This document shows, piece after piece, positions 52,975 through 63,600 of a stretch of DNA of 64,000 bases. Where the stretch lies: NCBI GenBank assembly GCA_036365455.1, contig JAWQUS010000032.1:18360001-18424000 (forward strand), given 5' to 3'. The DNA is from Macrosoma leucophasiata (Eukaryota > Arthropoda > Insecta > Lepidoptera > Hedylidae). The translations under genes and the position numbers were made by a program. Position 1 is the stretch's first letter; the number at the start of each line of letters is the position of its first letter. The notes beneath the pieces are model-generated. The model saw nothing but the letters and a program-made list of their open reading frames with translations. It did no database searches and was not told where the DNA came from.

Positions 52975-53140
52975 CTGAAGTCCTGCCCGATTTGTCAAAT
53001 CTTTCCTTCACATTTTATTGCATTGCTTTATGGTAGCAGCAGCGCCATCTATTACCAACTATGCTAGTTAGGCAACCGATATAATAGACTTTGCAGTTTA
53101 TTGAATATCGTAAAGAAGTCGCTTTTACCCTTAATAATAA
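52975..53140 (-). mobile_element. D element, copy 7, tRNA-like part lost
   Basis: It starts at the last bases of the tRNA-like 5' end ('ctgaagtcctgcccgattt') and runs through the leader to 'cgcttttacccttaataa'. A mariner fragment begins right after it. Confidence 0.85.
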
Positions 53141-53766
53141 TTCTTAAAAGGTGCGAAAAAGATCGTGGTCAAAGGCCGGTCAGGCTTCACAGACTGTGGC
53201 GAAACCCGGGTTAACTCGCAATAAGGTGATGTTGTGTGTGTGGTGGGATTGGAAGGACATTATTCATTATGAGCTATTACCACCAGGCAGGACTATCGAT
53301 TCTGAACTCTACTGCGAACAACTGATGAGATTAAAGCAAGAAGTTGAGAGAAAGCGGCCGGTATTGATCAACAGAAGGGGTGTGGTGTTTCATCATGATA
53401 ACGCTAGACCTCACACATCTATAGCCACTCAGAAAAAATTAAGAGAGTTTGGCTGGGAGGTGTTAATGCATCCGCCGTATAGTCCTGACCTTGCACCTTC
53501 AGATTTCCACCTATTCTCGGTCTCTTCAGAATTCTTTAAGCAATGTTAGGTTAACATCACGAGAGGACTGCCAAATTCACTTGTCGCGGTATTTTGATGA
53601 GAAGTCCCAAAATGTTTATAGCAATGGGATCATGTCCCTACCTACAAGATGGCAAAAGGTTATCGAACAAAATGGTACATACATACTTTAGTTAAATTTA
53701 AATAAACTATATTAAAAAATGTTTTGAATTATCTTAAAAAATGCGAAGAAACTTTTTCCCCAACCT
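53141..53766 (+). mobile_element. Mariner-family transposon, 5'-truncated transposase and right terminal repeat
   Basis: Translation from 53151 gives the catalytic half of a mariner transposase: 'RKRSWSK', 'VMLCVWWDWKDIIHYELLPP' (first D), 'RGVVFHHDNARPHTS' (second D), and 'HPPYSPDLAPSDFHLF' (third D). There are 34 residues between the last two, the DD34D spacing of the mariner family. Frame is lost near 53515 and continues in another frame to 'LPTRWQKVIEQNGTYI' with a stop at 53689. The N-terminal DNA-binding half is missing. The sequence ends with a mariner-like terminal repeat (about 53741-53766, 'gaaactttttccccaacc') followed by TA. It is inactive as it stands. Confidence 0.9.
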
Positions 53767-53791
53767 ATATTACAAAACTGCAAATATATTT

Positions 53792-54290
53792 TGCTGGTGG
53801 AAGAGCTCTAGTGATGGAGCTCGCGGGCGTAGGCACCACCGCATTACCTCTATCTGCCGCCAAATGGTTCAGCACTATCGTGACATAACAACTTAGGTCT
53901 CAGGGGTGGCAAGCGCATCTGCATTTTGACCTGTGGTTTTTGTGTAGACGTCTGTAGGCTGCAGTCATGTGAGCTGCATGCTTGTTTGCATAGAGCAACG
54001 CGGCCCACCGTATGCGGCGGATCGGAGGGGAATAGCCATAACGTGTATTATGCAAAACAGTCTGTCATTTTTTGCGGGGGGAAATGCGTGCGACACACAC
54101 GCCCACTAGAAAAATCTCACAACTTGACTTTAACAAAATACAGAAACAAGTTCATGCACCCATTTAAACATCTAGGCGACAGGTATAGGCCCATTTGGGA
54201 TTGTACTTTGACAGAGGGGAAAGCCTGCATATGGCTACTCCCCTCCGATGTTGCTCTATGCTTGTTTGCCACCTTCTTTACATTAAAAAA
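53792..54290 (+). mobile_element. A retroposon, older subtype, hosting C6
   Basis: It runs from 'tgctggtggaagagctct' to 'ttgccaccttctttacatta' and an A-run, with C6 inserted in 'gcatgcttgtttgcc'. Confidence 0.9.
53989..54260 (-). mobile_element. C MITE, copy 6, perfect 8-bp target duplication
   Basis: CTTGTTTG lies at 53981-53988 and 54261-54268. The right inverted end has lost about 25 bp ('cctccgatgttgctctatg'). Confidence 0.95.
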
Positions 54291-54733
54291 TCTGTGCATG
54301 ACAAAGGAAAGTTTGCGGTTTTGAAAAAGAGTACTCAGTAATTATTGGCTGGATAAAAATGGTAGTGGTAAACGTTCAGTCAAATGTTACTTGCTACTAC
54401 GAAACCTTTCATGAACAAGTCCGTCTCGCACTTTGCCGCCTTTTTCAGTTTGCGTTTCAAAGACCATTTCATGACCAGATAAAATCTTAAATTGCACCAT
54501 CAAAAAGTTTAAGAAATCATAAAAACCCTGAAATAACCCAATTTAGTAATTTGTACCGAGAAATCGCGTGAGTATGGAAAATTTGTTACGATTTTTCAGC
54601 GTAACATTCACAACCGTTAAAACTTGAACAAGAAATGAAACCTGAAAGTTTTGGAAAAATTAAGTATTTTTTGTTTATCTCTATAAATATCAAAGCGCAT
54701 GTTATCACGACAGAGTTCACAGTTTTATTTTTA
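54291..54733. other. Unassigned
   Basis: No ORF or repeat match found. Confidence 0.4.
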
Positions 54734-54970
54734 CGTAAAAACGTAACTTCACGCCTGGAAATCCCCGAAGACCCCTTCGGGGATTTCCAGGCGTGAAGTT
54801 ACGTTTTTACGGCAGAGGTAAATGCATGCATTCAAGCATACATACAAACACCCACGATTCGCTGGTTACGTTTTGGTTCATGTAACAGGTGGCGAGCATG
54901 TTGACGTCTCCGGGCACATTACCAAACTCCCAGGTACTGGGAAACTCCCAAAAAATAGAAAAATTTCAAT
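54734..54970 (-). mobile_element. B SINE, copy 12, with a 37-bp perfect hairpin replacing its tail
   Basis: The tail 'taacttcacgcctg' is present twice in opposite directions (54734-54770 and 54775-54811, exact inverses, loop 'accc'). The body then continues to 'gaaaaatttcaatag', where the copy ends before the tRNA head. Confidence 0.9.
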
Positions 54971-54999
54971 AGATATACAGGGGTTTTTTTTTACTAATT

Positions 55000-55130
55000 T
55001 TACGAACCGGGTCGTGACGCGATATAGATATTGGGTAAAAACACTTTTTACCTTTATTCCGACGTTTCGACTCGGTTGCACAAGCCGCGGTCGCGGACAG
55101 TTACATATACACAGGAAACGATATTAGAAA
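55000..55130 (-). mobile_element. Penelope-like candidate end
   Basis: In antisense the order 'gtccgcgaccgcggcttgtg', 'aaccgagtcgaaacgtcgg', 'aataaaggtaaaaagtg' resembles the terminal region of K. It shares the 'cgaaacgtcgg' core. Confidence 0.45.
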
Positions 55131-56269
55131 AATGTAAAATTCTCAAATACTTCAATTATAATGACAAAGTTTTTTTTTTATTTTCTAATTATTTAATACC
55201 ATTAAATATTATGTAAATAGTGCAAAATAAGGAAACGAAATTCTAACTCCCAAAACGCGCCGCCATTGGTCGAGACGAAATAACACTTTGTCTGCTGTTT
55301 TTCTAATACTATTTTTGCATTTAGGTACTATACAATACTTGTGAGATGGCTTTTTTGCTTCTTCCACGATTTGTAGAGCAATTAAAATTGAAAATACGTA
55401 TGAAGTCAAACAAAAGTTTAGAGTAAAAAACACTCGACGTGTGTTGTGACGTCACAATGACGGCGTTTGAAGAGCTCAAATTTACTCAATGTTTTAAATT
55501 TCACTTTGAAAAAAAACTATAATATTTTCAGGCCTATTTATAATTTAAGTAAATGATTAATATAAGACGAAAAAAAATTTCATGAATATTCCCTATTGCA
55601 GCTGCGAAATAAACAAATAGACAAGTTTTATATTTGTTCCCAAATTGGAACCGACGCAATTTTTTGCAGTACGTTGCAAAAAATCTAGTAGGTAAACTAT
55701 CAAAACTAGTAAATTTTTATACCTATTACCAAATTGAACCTGATGCGTAGTATCTACTATTTTATAATCTTTGATGCGGAGTCTATAATCTGCACACGCT
55801 CTGGTTCGCACTTCAGTTTTATGTTTATTTGTTATATTGTTGGGATGCCTACATAACGATGGCTTCTGGATAACAAGCATAGGATACAGGATATTGGGAA
55901 CGTTTTTCAGATTAAGTATAGAAATTTGAATACTTCTGTGAGATAAACCTTTTCTTATCGTTACCTTATTGGTAGGTTTACTCAATTATCTGTGAAGAAG
56001 TTTCGTTTGCAATTTTATGCATTTCTCAGTAAAAATTAACTTCCTGGCTTGCTCCATAAAAATAAATACTTACTCCCTTATTCATAAACATATTTTAGCT
56101 AAAATGTTGCTAATCTCGCCTTTGTCTTTTTCTATCCTGCACATTTGACAATGCAACTGACAAAGACAAAGCATTCTATAGCTAAAACGTATCTAATGTA
56201 CGTTTATGAATTAGAGGGTTACTCTACAATTTATAGCACATATATCCCTACGCAGCATACTAAAAGTTC
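55131..56269. other. No gene accepted
   Basis: Two minus-strand frames (55209-55433 and 55593-55985, 74 and 130 codons) are AT-rich and show no motif. The longer ends in 'ISQLQ' without recognisable context. No repeat copy is recognised except an A scrap starting at 56270. Confidence 0.4.
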
Positions 56270-56473
56270 AGTTAATATCAATGTGAACTGCAAGTCTTTA
56301 TGCCACTGTCATGGCATCAGATGGGTGAAGCTATGTTGGCGTACACGAATACGTTTTAAAAGTTATATACCCGTATCAGTAGATAGATCTTAGTCCTTCT
56401 TATGGTGACTAAGATCTTAAGATGTTTGATTTATCGAAGGTAGCAAACAAGCGTGCAGTTCACATAGATTTAT

Positions 56474-56830
56474 AATAATAACCCATTATACGTCCTATTG
56501 CTGGGCACGAGTCTCTCCCCTTTTTGGGGGGAGGCCTGGAGCTTACTTCACCACGCTGCTCCAATGCGGATTGGTGGAGGTGGGTGGGTTAGTGGACAAC
56601 CCGCTGTCGGATGTTTTCAAACCGCTCATAAGAACTCCGACAAGGTTTAACGACTGCTATCTATCGATAGCAACCAGGACCGACGGCTTAACGTGCCCTC
56701 CGAAGCACGGAAACGCGCATTTAATTTGCCACTAGCGGTCACCCATCACACTAACCGACCGCGCCCGTAGTGCTTAACCGAGTAGATCGCTTATGATCTA
56801 CACCAGCCACGGGGCCATGCGCGCTTCACA
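56474..56830 (-). mobile_element. E SINE, copy 4, full length
   Basis: The complete antisense element runs from the tail 'cgtcctattgctgggcacga' to the 5S-like head ('ggtcacccatcacacta', 'gaccgcgcccgtagtgctta'). It confirms the head-to-tail order of E3. Confidence 0.85.
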
Positions 56831-56842
56831 CAGATTACTGCA

Positions 56843-57049
56843 ACCTTAAATAATAGACATCTTCAGAAAAACTGGGGCCCAAAATGCAGATGCCACTACC
56901 ACTGAGGCTGAAGTTGTTATGTCTCTGTAATACGGGGCCATACATTATGATCTAACCGGAACACGATAGTGCTGAACGTAGCGTATTTTGATTAGATTTG
57001 GGAGCGGATAGATTCGGTAATGCGGTGGTGCCTACGCCCTCGAACTCTT
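56843..57049 (-). mobile_element. Older A copy carrying the left target duplication
   Basis: Bases 56914-57049 (136 nt) recur at 57344-57479 with about five differences, flanking a younger A insertion. Confidence 0.8.
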
Positions 57050-57343
57050 TTTATTTTATGTACTAATAAAGGTAGCAAACAAGCATGCAGTTCACATTGA
57101 TGTTAAGTGATGACTGCAGCCTATAGACACCCACACAATGACCCGAGGTCAAAATGCAGATGCGCTGCCACTCCTGAGGCATTAGGTGTTATGCCTCTGT
57201 GCCAGAAATTACAGGGCCGTACATTACCACCTGACCGGAACACGATAGTGCTGAACACTATCATTTAGCGGCAAGTGTATTAGGTAATGCGGTGGTGCCT
57301 ACGCCCGCGAGCTCCGTCACTGTAGCTGTACCACCAGTTAAAA
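57050..57343 (-). mobile_element. A retroposon, full length, between 136-bp direct repeats
   Basis: It runs from the T-rich start 'ttattttatgtactaataaa' to 'tgtaccaccagttaaaa'. It sits exactly between the two copies of the 136-nt segment. Confidence 0.9.
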
Positions 57344-57479
57344 TTGTTATGTCTCTGTGATACGGGGCCATACATTATGATCTATCCGGAACACGATAGT
57401 GCTGAACGTAGCGTATTTTGATTAGATTTGAGAGCGGACAGATTCGGTAATGCGGTGGTGCCGACGCCCTCGAACTCTT
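57344..57479. repeat. Right copy of 136-bp direct repeat
   Basis: It continues on its right side with the expected next bases of the older A ('acactgcaactct'). Confidence 0.9.
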
Positions 57480-57510
57480 ACACTGCAACTCTTTCAAGCT
57501 TCCGTCTGGA

Positions 57511-58190
57511 GTTTTGGCGGGAAGCTTGAAAGATGCGTGTGATGCTCTTATTTTATTTCATTTCATTTTCTTGGTGTATTTTTGAGTTATCTATACAAAT
57601 AAATAAAATTGAAATGTCTGTTTGTAATATAAAAATAACCGCTTTTTACTAAATGCATATGTATGTATACACGGTACATATACCAAAACAACATTTTTTA
57701 CAATTTTTGTCTGTCTGTCTGTCTGTCTGTCTGTTTGGCGGGGCTAATCTTGGGAACGGCTGGACCGATTATGGCGGGACTTTCACTGGCAGGTAGCTGA
57801 TGTAATAAGGAGTAACTTAGGCTTCTTTTATACTAGCTGCGCCCCCGACTTCTTCCGGGTAGATACTGAACAACCATAAATTCTCACGCCGGCGAAGTCG
57901 CGGGCACAGCTAATATTGAATAAATTTGGTGGCATTTTGTTTCATATAGGCTTACCACAGTGCTCGTGTATAGTGAAATAGAATAACAGTGCGAAAACAC
58001 GTTCTTTCGGGTTGCCTCCAAAACTTCATTGTGAATGTTCTGGTAAAGAAGCCATCGCTTTACTCGAATTACTGTGACTGTCGGACTGATAACTTGACTG
58101 ACTGACTCTGACTTTAACGTCGCTTATTACGAATACAAAATATCGTTTTACTTGACACTGGCAATATGCAAAACAAGCGATGCCATTAAA
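57511..58190. repeat. N repeat, copy 2, with J inserted
   Basis: It lacks O and B10 but carries J. It ends 'gacactggcaatatgcaaaa'. Confidence 0.8.
57588..57912 (-). mobile_element. J element, copy 2
   Basis: It is the reverse of 39423-39789, with (CTGT)n near 57708-57735 and 'gggcacagctaat' at the end. N1 lacks it. Confidence 0.8.
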
Positions 58191-58445
58191 TTAAAAAAAA
58201 AATCTTTCGCAAATAAACTGTAACACTATTTCAAGTGAAAAGTCTTACTACAATACCACGTAGTACAACAAACCTAAAACAATTTACGGACGCGAACACG
58301 TAGACATCGGTTCCAATTTGGGTAAGCCAATAAAACTTGTCTATTTCTGACTGTGCATGCAATTTCAATATCATCGAGATGCCGATACAATATTTATTTG
58401 TTGGTCTTATTTCATGTGTAAAAGTGGTTAATAGCCTGGTGTATA

Positions 58446-58671
58446 TTTTTTTTATGTAATGGACGTGGCAAACAAGCATGCAGTTCACATTGATGTTAAG
58501 TGATGACTGCAGCCTATAGACACCCACACGAAGACCAAGGTCAAGATGTAGCTGCGTTACCACTCCTGAGGCCTACGGTGTTATGCCTCTGTGCCGGAAA
58601 TTACAGGGCCGTACATAACCACCTGACCGGAACACGATAGTGCTGAACACTACCATTTAGCGGCAAGTATA
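58446..58671 (-). mobile_element. A retroposon, 5'-truncated
   Basis: It is complete from the T-run to 'gcggcaagtat', where another LINE tail takes over. Confidence 0.9.
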
Positions 58672-58797
58672 AGAGCAGACGGGCCACCTGATGGAAAGTG
58701 GTTACCGTCGCCTATGAACTTCAGGGGAGTTGCCAACGCATCCAGCCCTGAAGGACTCTTATCTCTTATTAAACTATACATTTAATACAAAAAAAAT
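58672..58797 (-). mobile_element. LINE 3' end of another family
   Basis: 'gagcagacgggccacctgat' then 'ggttaccgtcgcc' is the antisense of a very common insect LINE tail. Confidence 0.6.
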
Positions 58798-58830
58798 CTG
58801 GTTGCCTGTAAAGTCGGTTTTACGGGCGAA

Positions 58831-58990
58831 GATTTTACGTGACAACGTCTTTTTCTCGGTAGAAAGGCATTCGCCGGTCCGGCAGGCCTCTCTCTCGTTC
58901 GGTGACTCATCGTTACGTTACCAGGCGTTACACTTTTTCATGAGTGACTCCGAGCCGCAACCTAATTTAAGACGTTGTCACGTCAAAAAC
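58831..58990. repeat. Inverted-repeat segment with overlapping open frame
   Basis: ACGTGACAACGTCT (58837-58850) is answered exactly at 58970-58983. The 103-codon plus-strand frame across it (58730-59041) matches no family I know. A MITE is more likely than a gene. Confidence 0.5.
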
Positions 58991-59041
58991 ATACAGTTTT
59001 GTCATCGTTGCAAAATGAATGGTAAATATGTGACGAGTTGA

Positions 59042-59429
59042 CACCCGAGCTGTTGGCATTGTATTTAATTTTTATTTTTCGCTGAAAGAGGCACTTTGAT
59101 GCTAAGTGAATGCTGTTGAAGTATATAAATCTTGTTTGCTGATATACTTTATTGGAACGAAGTTTCATATTGTGAATTACGGGTGTTGCTGTATGGTGTG
59201 TGTGTATGTACGTGTTGTTCGATTGTGTATGTGTGTTCTCTATCTCTGTCTACCCCGTAAGGAAATTTGTTCGTGGCAGGTTTATGTTCCTATTTTTCGC
59301 AATAACGTAATTGTATGCGAGTGAAATATGAATAAATGAAAACTTCTTTATTTGACGTGAGCCTAAAACATGCCAAAAGTACCTACCTAGATCACAAAAC
59401 ATATTTCTTATGTCGGTACGTTACACAGT
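59042..59429. other. Unassigned
   Basis: It contains a TG-rich piece near 59185-59235 and an H-like scrap ('ctctgtctaccccgtaagg'). Confidence 0.4.
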
Positions 59430-59680
59430 AGCACAGGCGACAGGCACCACCACATTACCTAATATACTTGCCGCTAATTGGTAGTGTTCAGCACTATCGT
59501 ATTCCGGTCAGGTGGTAATGTACGGCCCTGTAATTTCCGGTACAGAGGCATAACACCGTAGGCCTCAGGAGTGGTAATGCATCTGTATTTTGACCTTGGT
59601 CTTTGTGTGGGTATTTATAGGCTGCAGTCATCACTTAACATCAATGTGAACTGCACGCTTGTTTGCCAATTCCCATACAT
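59430..59680 (+). mobile_element. A retroposon, left half of an inverted pair
   Basis: It runs from 'gacaggcaccaccacattac' to 'gccaattcccatacatta', with the A-run almost absent. Confidence 0.9.
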
Positions 59681-59943
59681 TAAACAAGCATGCAGTTCAC
59701 ATTGATGTTAAGTGATGACTGCAGCCTATAGACACCCACATGAAGACCAGTGCCAAAATGCAGATGCGTTACCACTCCTGAGGCCTAGGGTGTTATGCCT
59801 CTGTGACGAAAATTACAGGGCCGTACATTACCACCTGACCGGAACACGATAGTGCTGAACACTACCATTTAGCGGCAAGTAAGCAAATTAGGTAATGCGG
59901 TGGTGCCTACGCCCGCGAGCTCCGTCACTGGAGCTCTACCATC
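59681..59943 (-). mobile_element. A retroposon, right half of an inverted pair
   Basis: It begins at 'aacaagcatgcagttcacat' without the usual T-run and ends 'gagctctaccatcagtaa'. Confidence 0.9.
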
Positions 59944-60097
59944 AGTAAATATTTATTAGTCTCGCCGTCAAAGCGGTTAAAAGCTGGAAAAATTGGTATA
60001 TGGTATCTTTCCTATATGTAAGGTTATTAGGAATGTTTTTTTTATGTGATCCACTATGTTTGATATTGTTGGAACTAAAGATAAACGTAACTCCAAA

Positions 60098-60346
60098 CGT
60101 AACTTCACGCCTGTATTCCCCGAAGGGGTAGGCAGAGGTAAATACATGCATTCAAGCATACATGCATCACCCACGATTCGCCGGTTACATTTTGGCCCAT
60201 GTAACAGGTGGCGAACCGGTTGACGTCTCCGGGCACATACCCAAACTTCGAGGTACTGGGAAATTTCAAGAAAATGGATAATTTCCAATAGAAAGATATA
60301 AAGGACTTTACACCATTATCTCTGATGATCCCCTACCCGGGAACCG
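60098..60346 (-). mobile_element. B SINE, copy 13, head truncated
   Basis: It has a tail and body to 'gatcccctacccgggaaccga'. The rest of the tRNA-like head is missing. Confidence 0.85.
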
Positions 60347-60965
60347 AAATAAAGCTCTTGTTTAAAAACAATGTGGCAATTTTGAGGAGACTCAAAATTC
60401 ATTCGTCCCGTAAGTGTGATAGAAGCCTAGACACAGTACTTCCAAATATAAAAGTTCAATATAATATAAGTTTATTCAGTATCATAATTTTGTCTTTTAA
60501 TCACGCCAACAACCTAATATTTTTTTTTGAAACGGTAACGTCTTGCGACGATCATAGTCTATTTCTTCGAGCAATTAGCGAGCGCTAAAAAAATTCAGTA
60601 TCCATTTATCATAACGAAACTCTCAATAGAAACATGAGTGTTGAAAACTGACATCATTTGTTTGGCACATCCCTCTCCACCTGTCCCCTGTCCATTGCTT
60701 TGTATCCCGACCTCAGTAATCCCTGTTGTAATTTTCTCTGTGTTAACACATTATTACGGTTTGCGTCTCTTTGTTTCGTTTGTTTATAAATAGGTATGTT
60801 TATAACTGTGATAATTGATGATGTTTTACCTACATTTAAGAGTTCGATAACCTATAAGGAACTCATAAAGTTTCACTATATCCGCTATTTCAACATTCCT
60901 AGTTTAGCTCAGAATTTTTTTTTTCGTCTCTTCAAAATAATTTATATTATATTTCATGTAATGCG
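60347..60965. other. Unassigned
   Basis: An 87-codon plus-strand frame starting at 60325 lies over the SINE border and is not accepted. Confidence 0.4.
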
Positions 60966-60971
60966 CAGGCC

Positions 60972-61370
60972 TTGAAAGTCTTTAACCAGTGCGTTTTACC
61001 GGTGATGCCCTACGGTGCCGAGACGTGGTCTCTCACTATGGGTCTCGTACGAAAGATCCAAGTCACTCAGCGGTCAATGGAAAGGGCAATGCTCGGCGTT
61101 TACCTGGATCGAATCCGAAATGAGGAGATCCGTAGGCGAACGAAAGTCGCTGACATAGCCAAGCAGATTTCCAAGCTGAAGTGGCACATAGCTCGGAGAA
61201 CCAATAGCCGCTGGGGCAGAAAGGTTCTCGAGTGGAGACCACGTATCGGCAAACGCAGCGTAGGACGTCCACCTGCAAGATGGACCGACGACCTGATCAA
61301 GGGTGCAAGTACCGGCTGGATGCACGTCGCTTCCGATCGGTCAGCATGGAGGTCATTGCACCACCAGTAA
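60972..61370 (+). pseudogene. RTE-type LINE, ORF2 C-terminal fragment
   Basis: Translation shows 'VFNQCVLPVMPYGAETWSLT', 'TQRSMERAMLGVYLDRIRNE', 'ISKLKWHIARRTNSRWGRKV' and 'KRSVGRPPARWTDDLIKG'. It reaches a little further towards the RT core than the copy at 11540-11902. 'LKWHIARR' lacks four residues ('QWAG') found in that copy. It stays open to the stop at 61368, but the catalytic YxDD region is absent. Confidence 0.85.
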
Positions 61371-61400
61371 CAGTTTATATATTATATTTATTGGCATATT

Positions 61401-61530
61401 TTTTTATGTAATGAAGGTGGCAAGCAACCATTCAGCCTATATACAAGTAAGTACACAAAAACCATAGTTCAAAATGCAGATGCGTTGCCAGCCCTGATAC
61501 CTAAGTTCTTATGTCTCTGTGATAGTTATT
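61401..61530 (-). mobile_element. A retroposon, older subtype, partial
   Basis: 'atgtaatgaaggtggcaagc' to 'tctctgtgatagttatt', then an H scrap. Confidence 0.75.
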
Positions 61531-61596
61531 ATGTATGTGTCTTCATGCCAAGTCCCTTACGGGGTAGGCAGAGAGTATGGAGCGCCAGATATCCCG
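61531..61596 (-). pseudogene. H LINE C-terminal scrap
   Basis: Antisense 'tcttcatgccaagtccctta' to 'ggagcgccagatatcccgg'. Confidence 0.7.
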
Positions 61597-61620
61597 GTGG
61601 GGATTTAAAATACAATAATA

Positions 61621-61903
61621 GTTTTTTTTTTAATGTAATAGAAGTGGCAACCAAGCATGCAGTTCATATTGATGTTTAGTGATGACTGCAGCCTATAGAA
61701 GCCTACACGAAGACCAATGTCAAAATGCAGATGCGTTACCACTCCGGAGGCCTAAGGTGTTATGCCTCTGTGCCGGAAATTACAGGGCCGTACATTACCA
61801 CACGATAGTGCTGAACACTATCATTTAGCGGCAAGTATGTTAGGTAATGCGGTGGTGCCTACGCCCGCGAACTCCGTCACTGGAGCCCTACCACCAGTAA
61901 AAA
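61621..61903 (-). mobile_element. A retroposon, nearly full length
   Basis: 'cctgaccggaa' is missing before 'cacgatagtgctg'. It is otherwise complete to 'agccctaccaccagtaa'. Confidence 0.9.
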
Positions 61904-62204
61904 GGTACTTAAATAATTATCATACAACCTAATACGAGTATAGACGGCTTATGAACATAGTCAATAACAGATTATTGCAATACTATATTTGGTCGTGATG
62001 GCTAACAGGCTGTGCAAATAAAATATATAACAGTCAACTAGTATGTTTGTTGCCCGATGGAATTAGTCCGTATATTCGATGTCACGATTTGGACAAATAT
62101 GTTTTTCAATGGCTGACACGCGGCTTACTCGTGAACGAGTAGGATTAATTTGTTTTTTGAAGTGCTAAACAAATATACAGTTCACCTGATGTTAAGTAAT
62201 ACCT

Positions 62205-62405
62205 TCTTTTATGTAATGGAAGGGGCAAACAAGCATGCAGTTCACATTGATGTTAAGTGATCAAGGTCAAAATGCAGATGCGTTGCCACTCCTGAGGCCT
62301 AAGGTATTTTGCCTCTGTGCCGGAAATTACAGGCCCCTAAACTGTAGCCCATATGCATTGTCACTCCTGAGACCTAGGGTATTATGCGTCTGTGCCGACA
62401 ATTAC
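62205..62405 (-). mobile_element. A retroposon with partial internal duplication
   Basis: The block 'cactcctgaggcctaaggta' to 'aattacagg' occurs twice in tandem with divergence. Confidence 0.8.
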
Positions 62406-62562
62406 AGGAAGAATATACACCCGGAACACGAGTTGTATACTAAGTCGCATCGGGACGTGACGACCCTACCGCCCACAAGCAGAAGAATTGTCCACTGTGG
62501 AAGAGAATACCACCGTTAGTGCAGCCAGACAACCGAACATACAATGGTGGTCAAACCATTTT

Positions 62563-62659
62563 ACTGGTGGGATAGCTCCAGTGACGGAGCTCGCGGGCGT
62601 AGGCACCACCGCATTACCTAATATACTTGCCGTTAAATGGTAGTGTTCAGCACTATCGA
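62563..62659 (+). mobile_element. A retroposon 5' part, fused to E5
   Basis: It starts 'tactggtgggatagctcc' and stops at 'gttcagcactatcg', where E sequence begins. Confidence 0.85.
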
Positions 62660-62998
62660 TGGGTGACCGCTAGTGGCAAATTTTAATGCGCGTTTCCGTG
62701 CTTCGGAGGGCACGTTAAGCCGTCGGTCCCGGTTGCTATCGATAGATTGCAGTCGTTAAACCTTGTCGGGGGCCATATGGGCGGTTTGAAAGCATCCGAC
62801 AGCGGGTTGGCCAGTTGGCCACTAACCCTTATCTCCACCAACCCGCATTGGAGCATGGGCGGTTTGAAAGCATCTGACAGCGGGTTGGCCAGTTGGCCAC
62901 TAACCCTTATCTCCACCAACCCGCATTGGAACAGCGTGATGGAGTAAGCTGTAGGCCTCGCCCAATAAGGGGAAAGACTCGTGCCCAGCTGTGTGACG
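62660..62998 (+). mobile_element. E SINE, copy 5, with 78-bp tandem duplication
   Basis: It enters at the 5S-like box C ('atgggtgaccgctagtggc') and runs to 'cccagctgtgtgacgta'. The segment beginning 'atgggcggtttgaaagcatc' occurs twice in tandem (start points about 62777 and 62855). Confidence 0.85.
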
Positions 62999-63002
62999 TA
63001 TC

Positions 63003-63574
63003 AAAGTCAAAGGTTTTTTTTTTTTTTTTTTTCATTTATTTAGGACAACAAACAATTACACTCATAAAGTAACAAGGACAATTACTCGGTACATAATTTT
63101 ACAAGGAGCGTAATCAACCCCGTTGTCCACAAATTAACTATTAGGACATTTTAGGGTAGCGGTGTGAAAATACAAAATCATTTTTTTGAACAAAAAAAAT
63201 AACAAAAAGAATACACCACAGATGTTAACACAAAGTAAACAATATTAATCTTACATTATGTTAATGTTCTGCATTACATTTAGAACATTTCGCTTAAATG
63301 CGTTAGGTGACGTTTCAAAAAATTCTACCTTAGTGAAATATTTGTTATATTGTTTCATGAGTCTATTTATAGGTGCTCGCTCACCTGCATTAGTTTTACA
63401 ATTAGGGGGTGCAAATAGGTTGTTCTTACGGGTATTTCGTGTCGTAGAACGACATGGAATACTAATATAAACTTGATTATTAAGTCTATTGCAGTCAAAT
63501 TTGTAGTGACATATAAAGGTTGCCATTATTAAGCATCTCTGAGATAAGCTGAAGGCAAGCGAATGGACGATCAT
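63003..63574 (-). pseudogene. Z LINE: ORF2 C-terminus, 3' UTR and poly(A)
   Basis: On the minus strand a frame of 107 codons (63574 to 63251) contains 'STTRNTRKNNLFAPPNCKTN' and 'AGERAPINRLMKQYNKYF'. This resembles the last segment of ORF2 in Jockey/CR1-type insect LINEs (TRN...L..P..kTn.G..sPi.R....yN). A 3' UTR of about 220 bp follows, ending in a run of about 17 A at 63016-63032. The rest of the element would lie upstream, beyond 63600, where similarity is lost. The clade is inferred. Confidence 0.65.
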
Positions 63575-63600
63575 GGTGAAATTATTATGGTTTCTTGTAG

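Noticed and set aside
53926..54324. 132-codon plus-strand frame
   Set aside because: It runs through an A element and the C6 MITE; other copies show it is not coding.
55593..55985. 130-codon minus-strand frame
   Set aside because: AT-rich composition, no recognisable domain or splice context.
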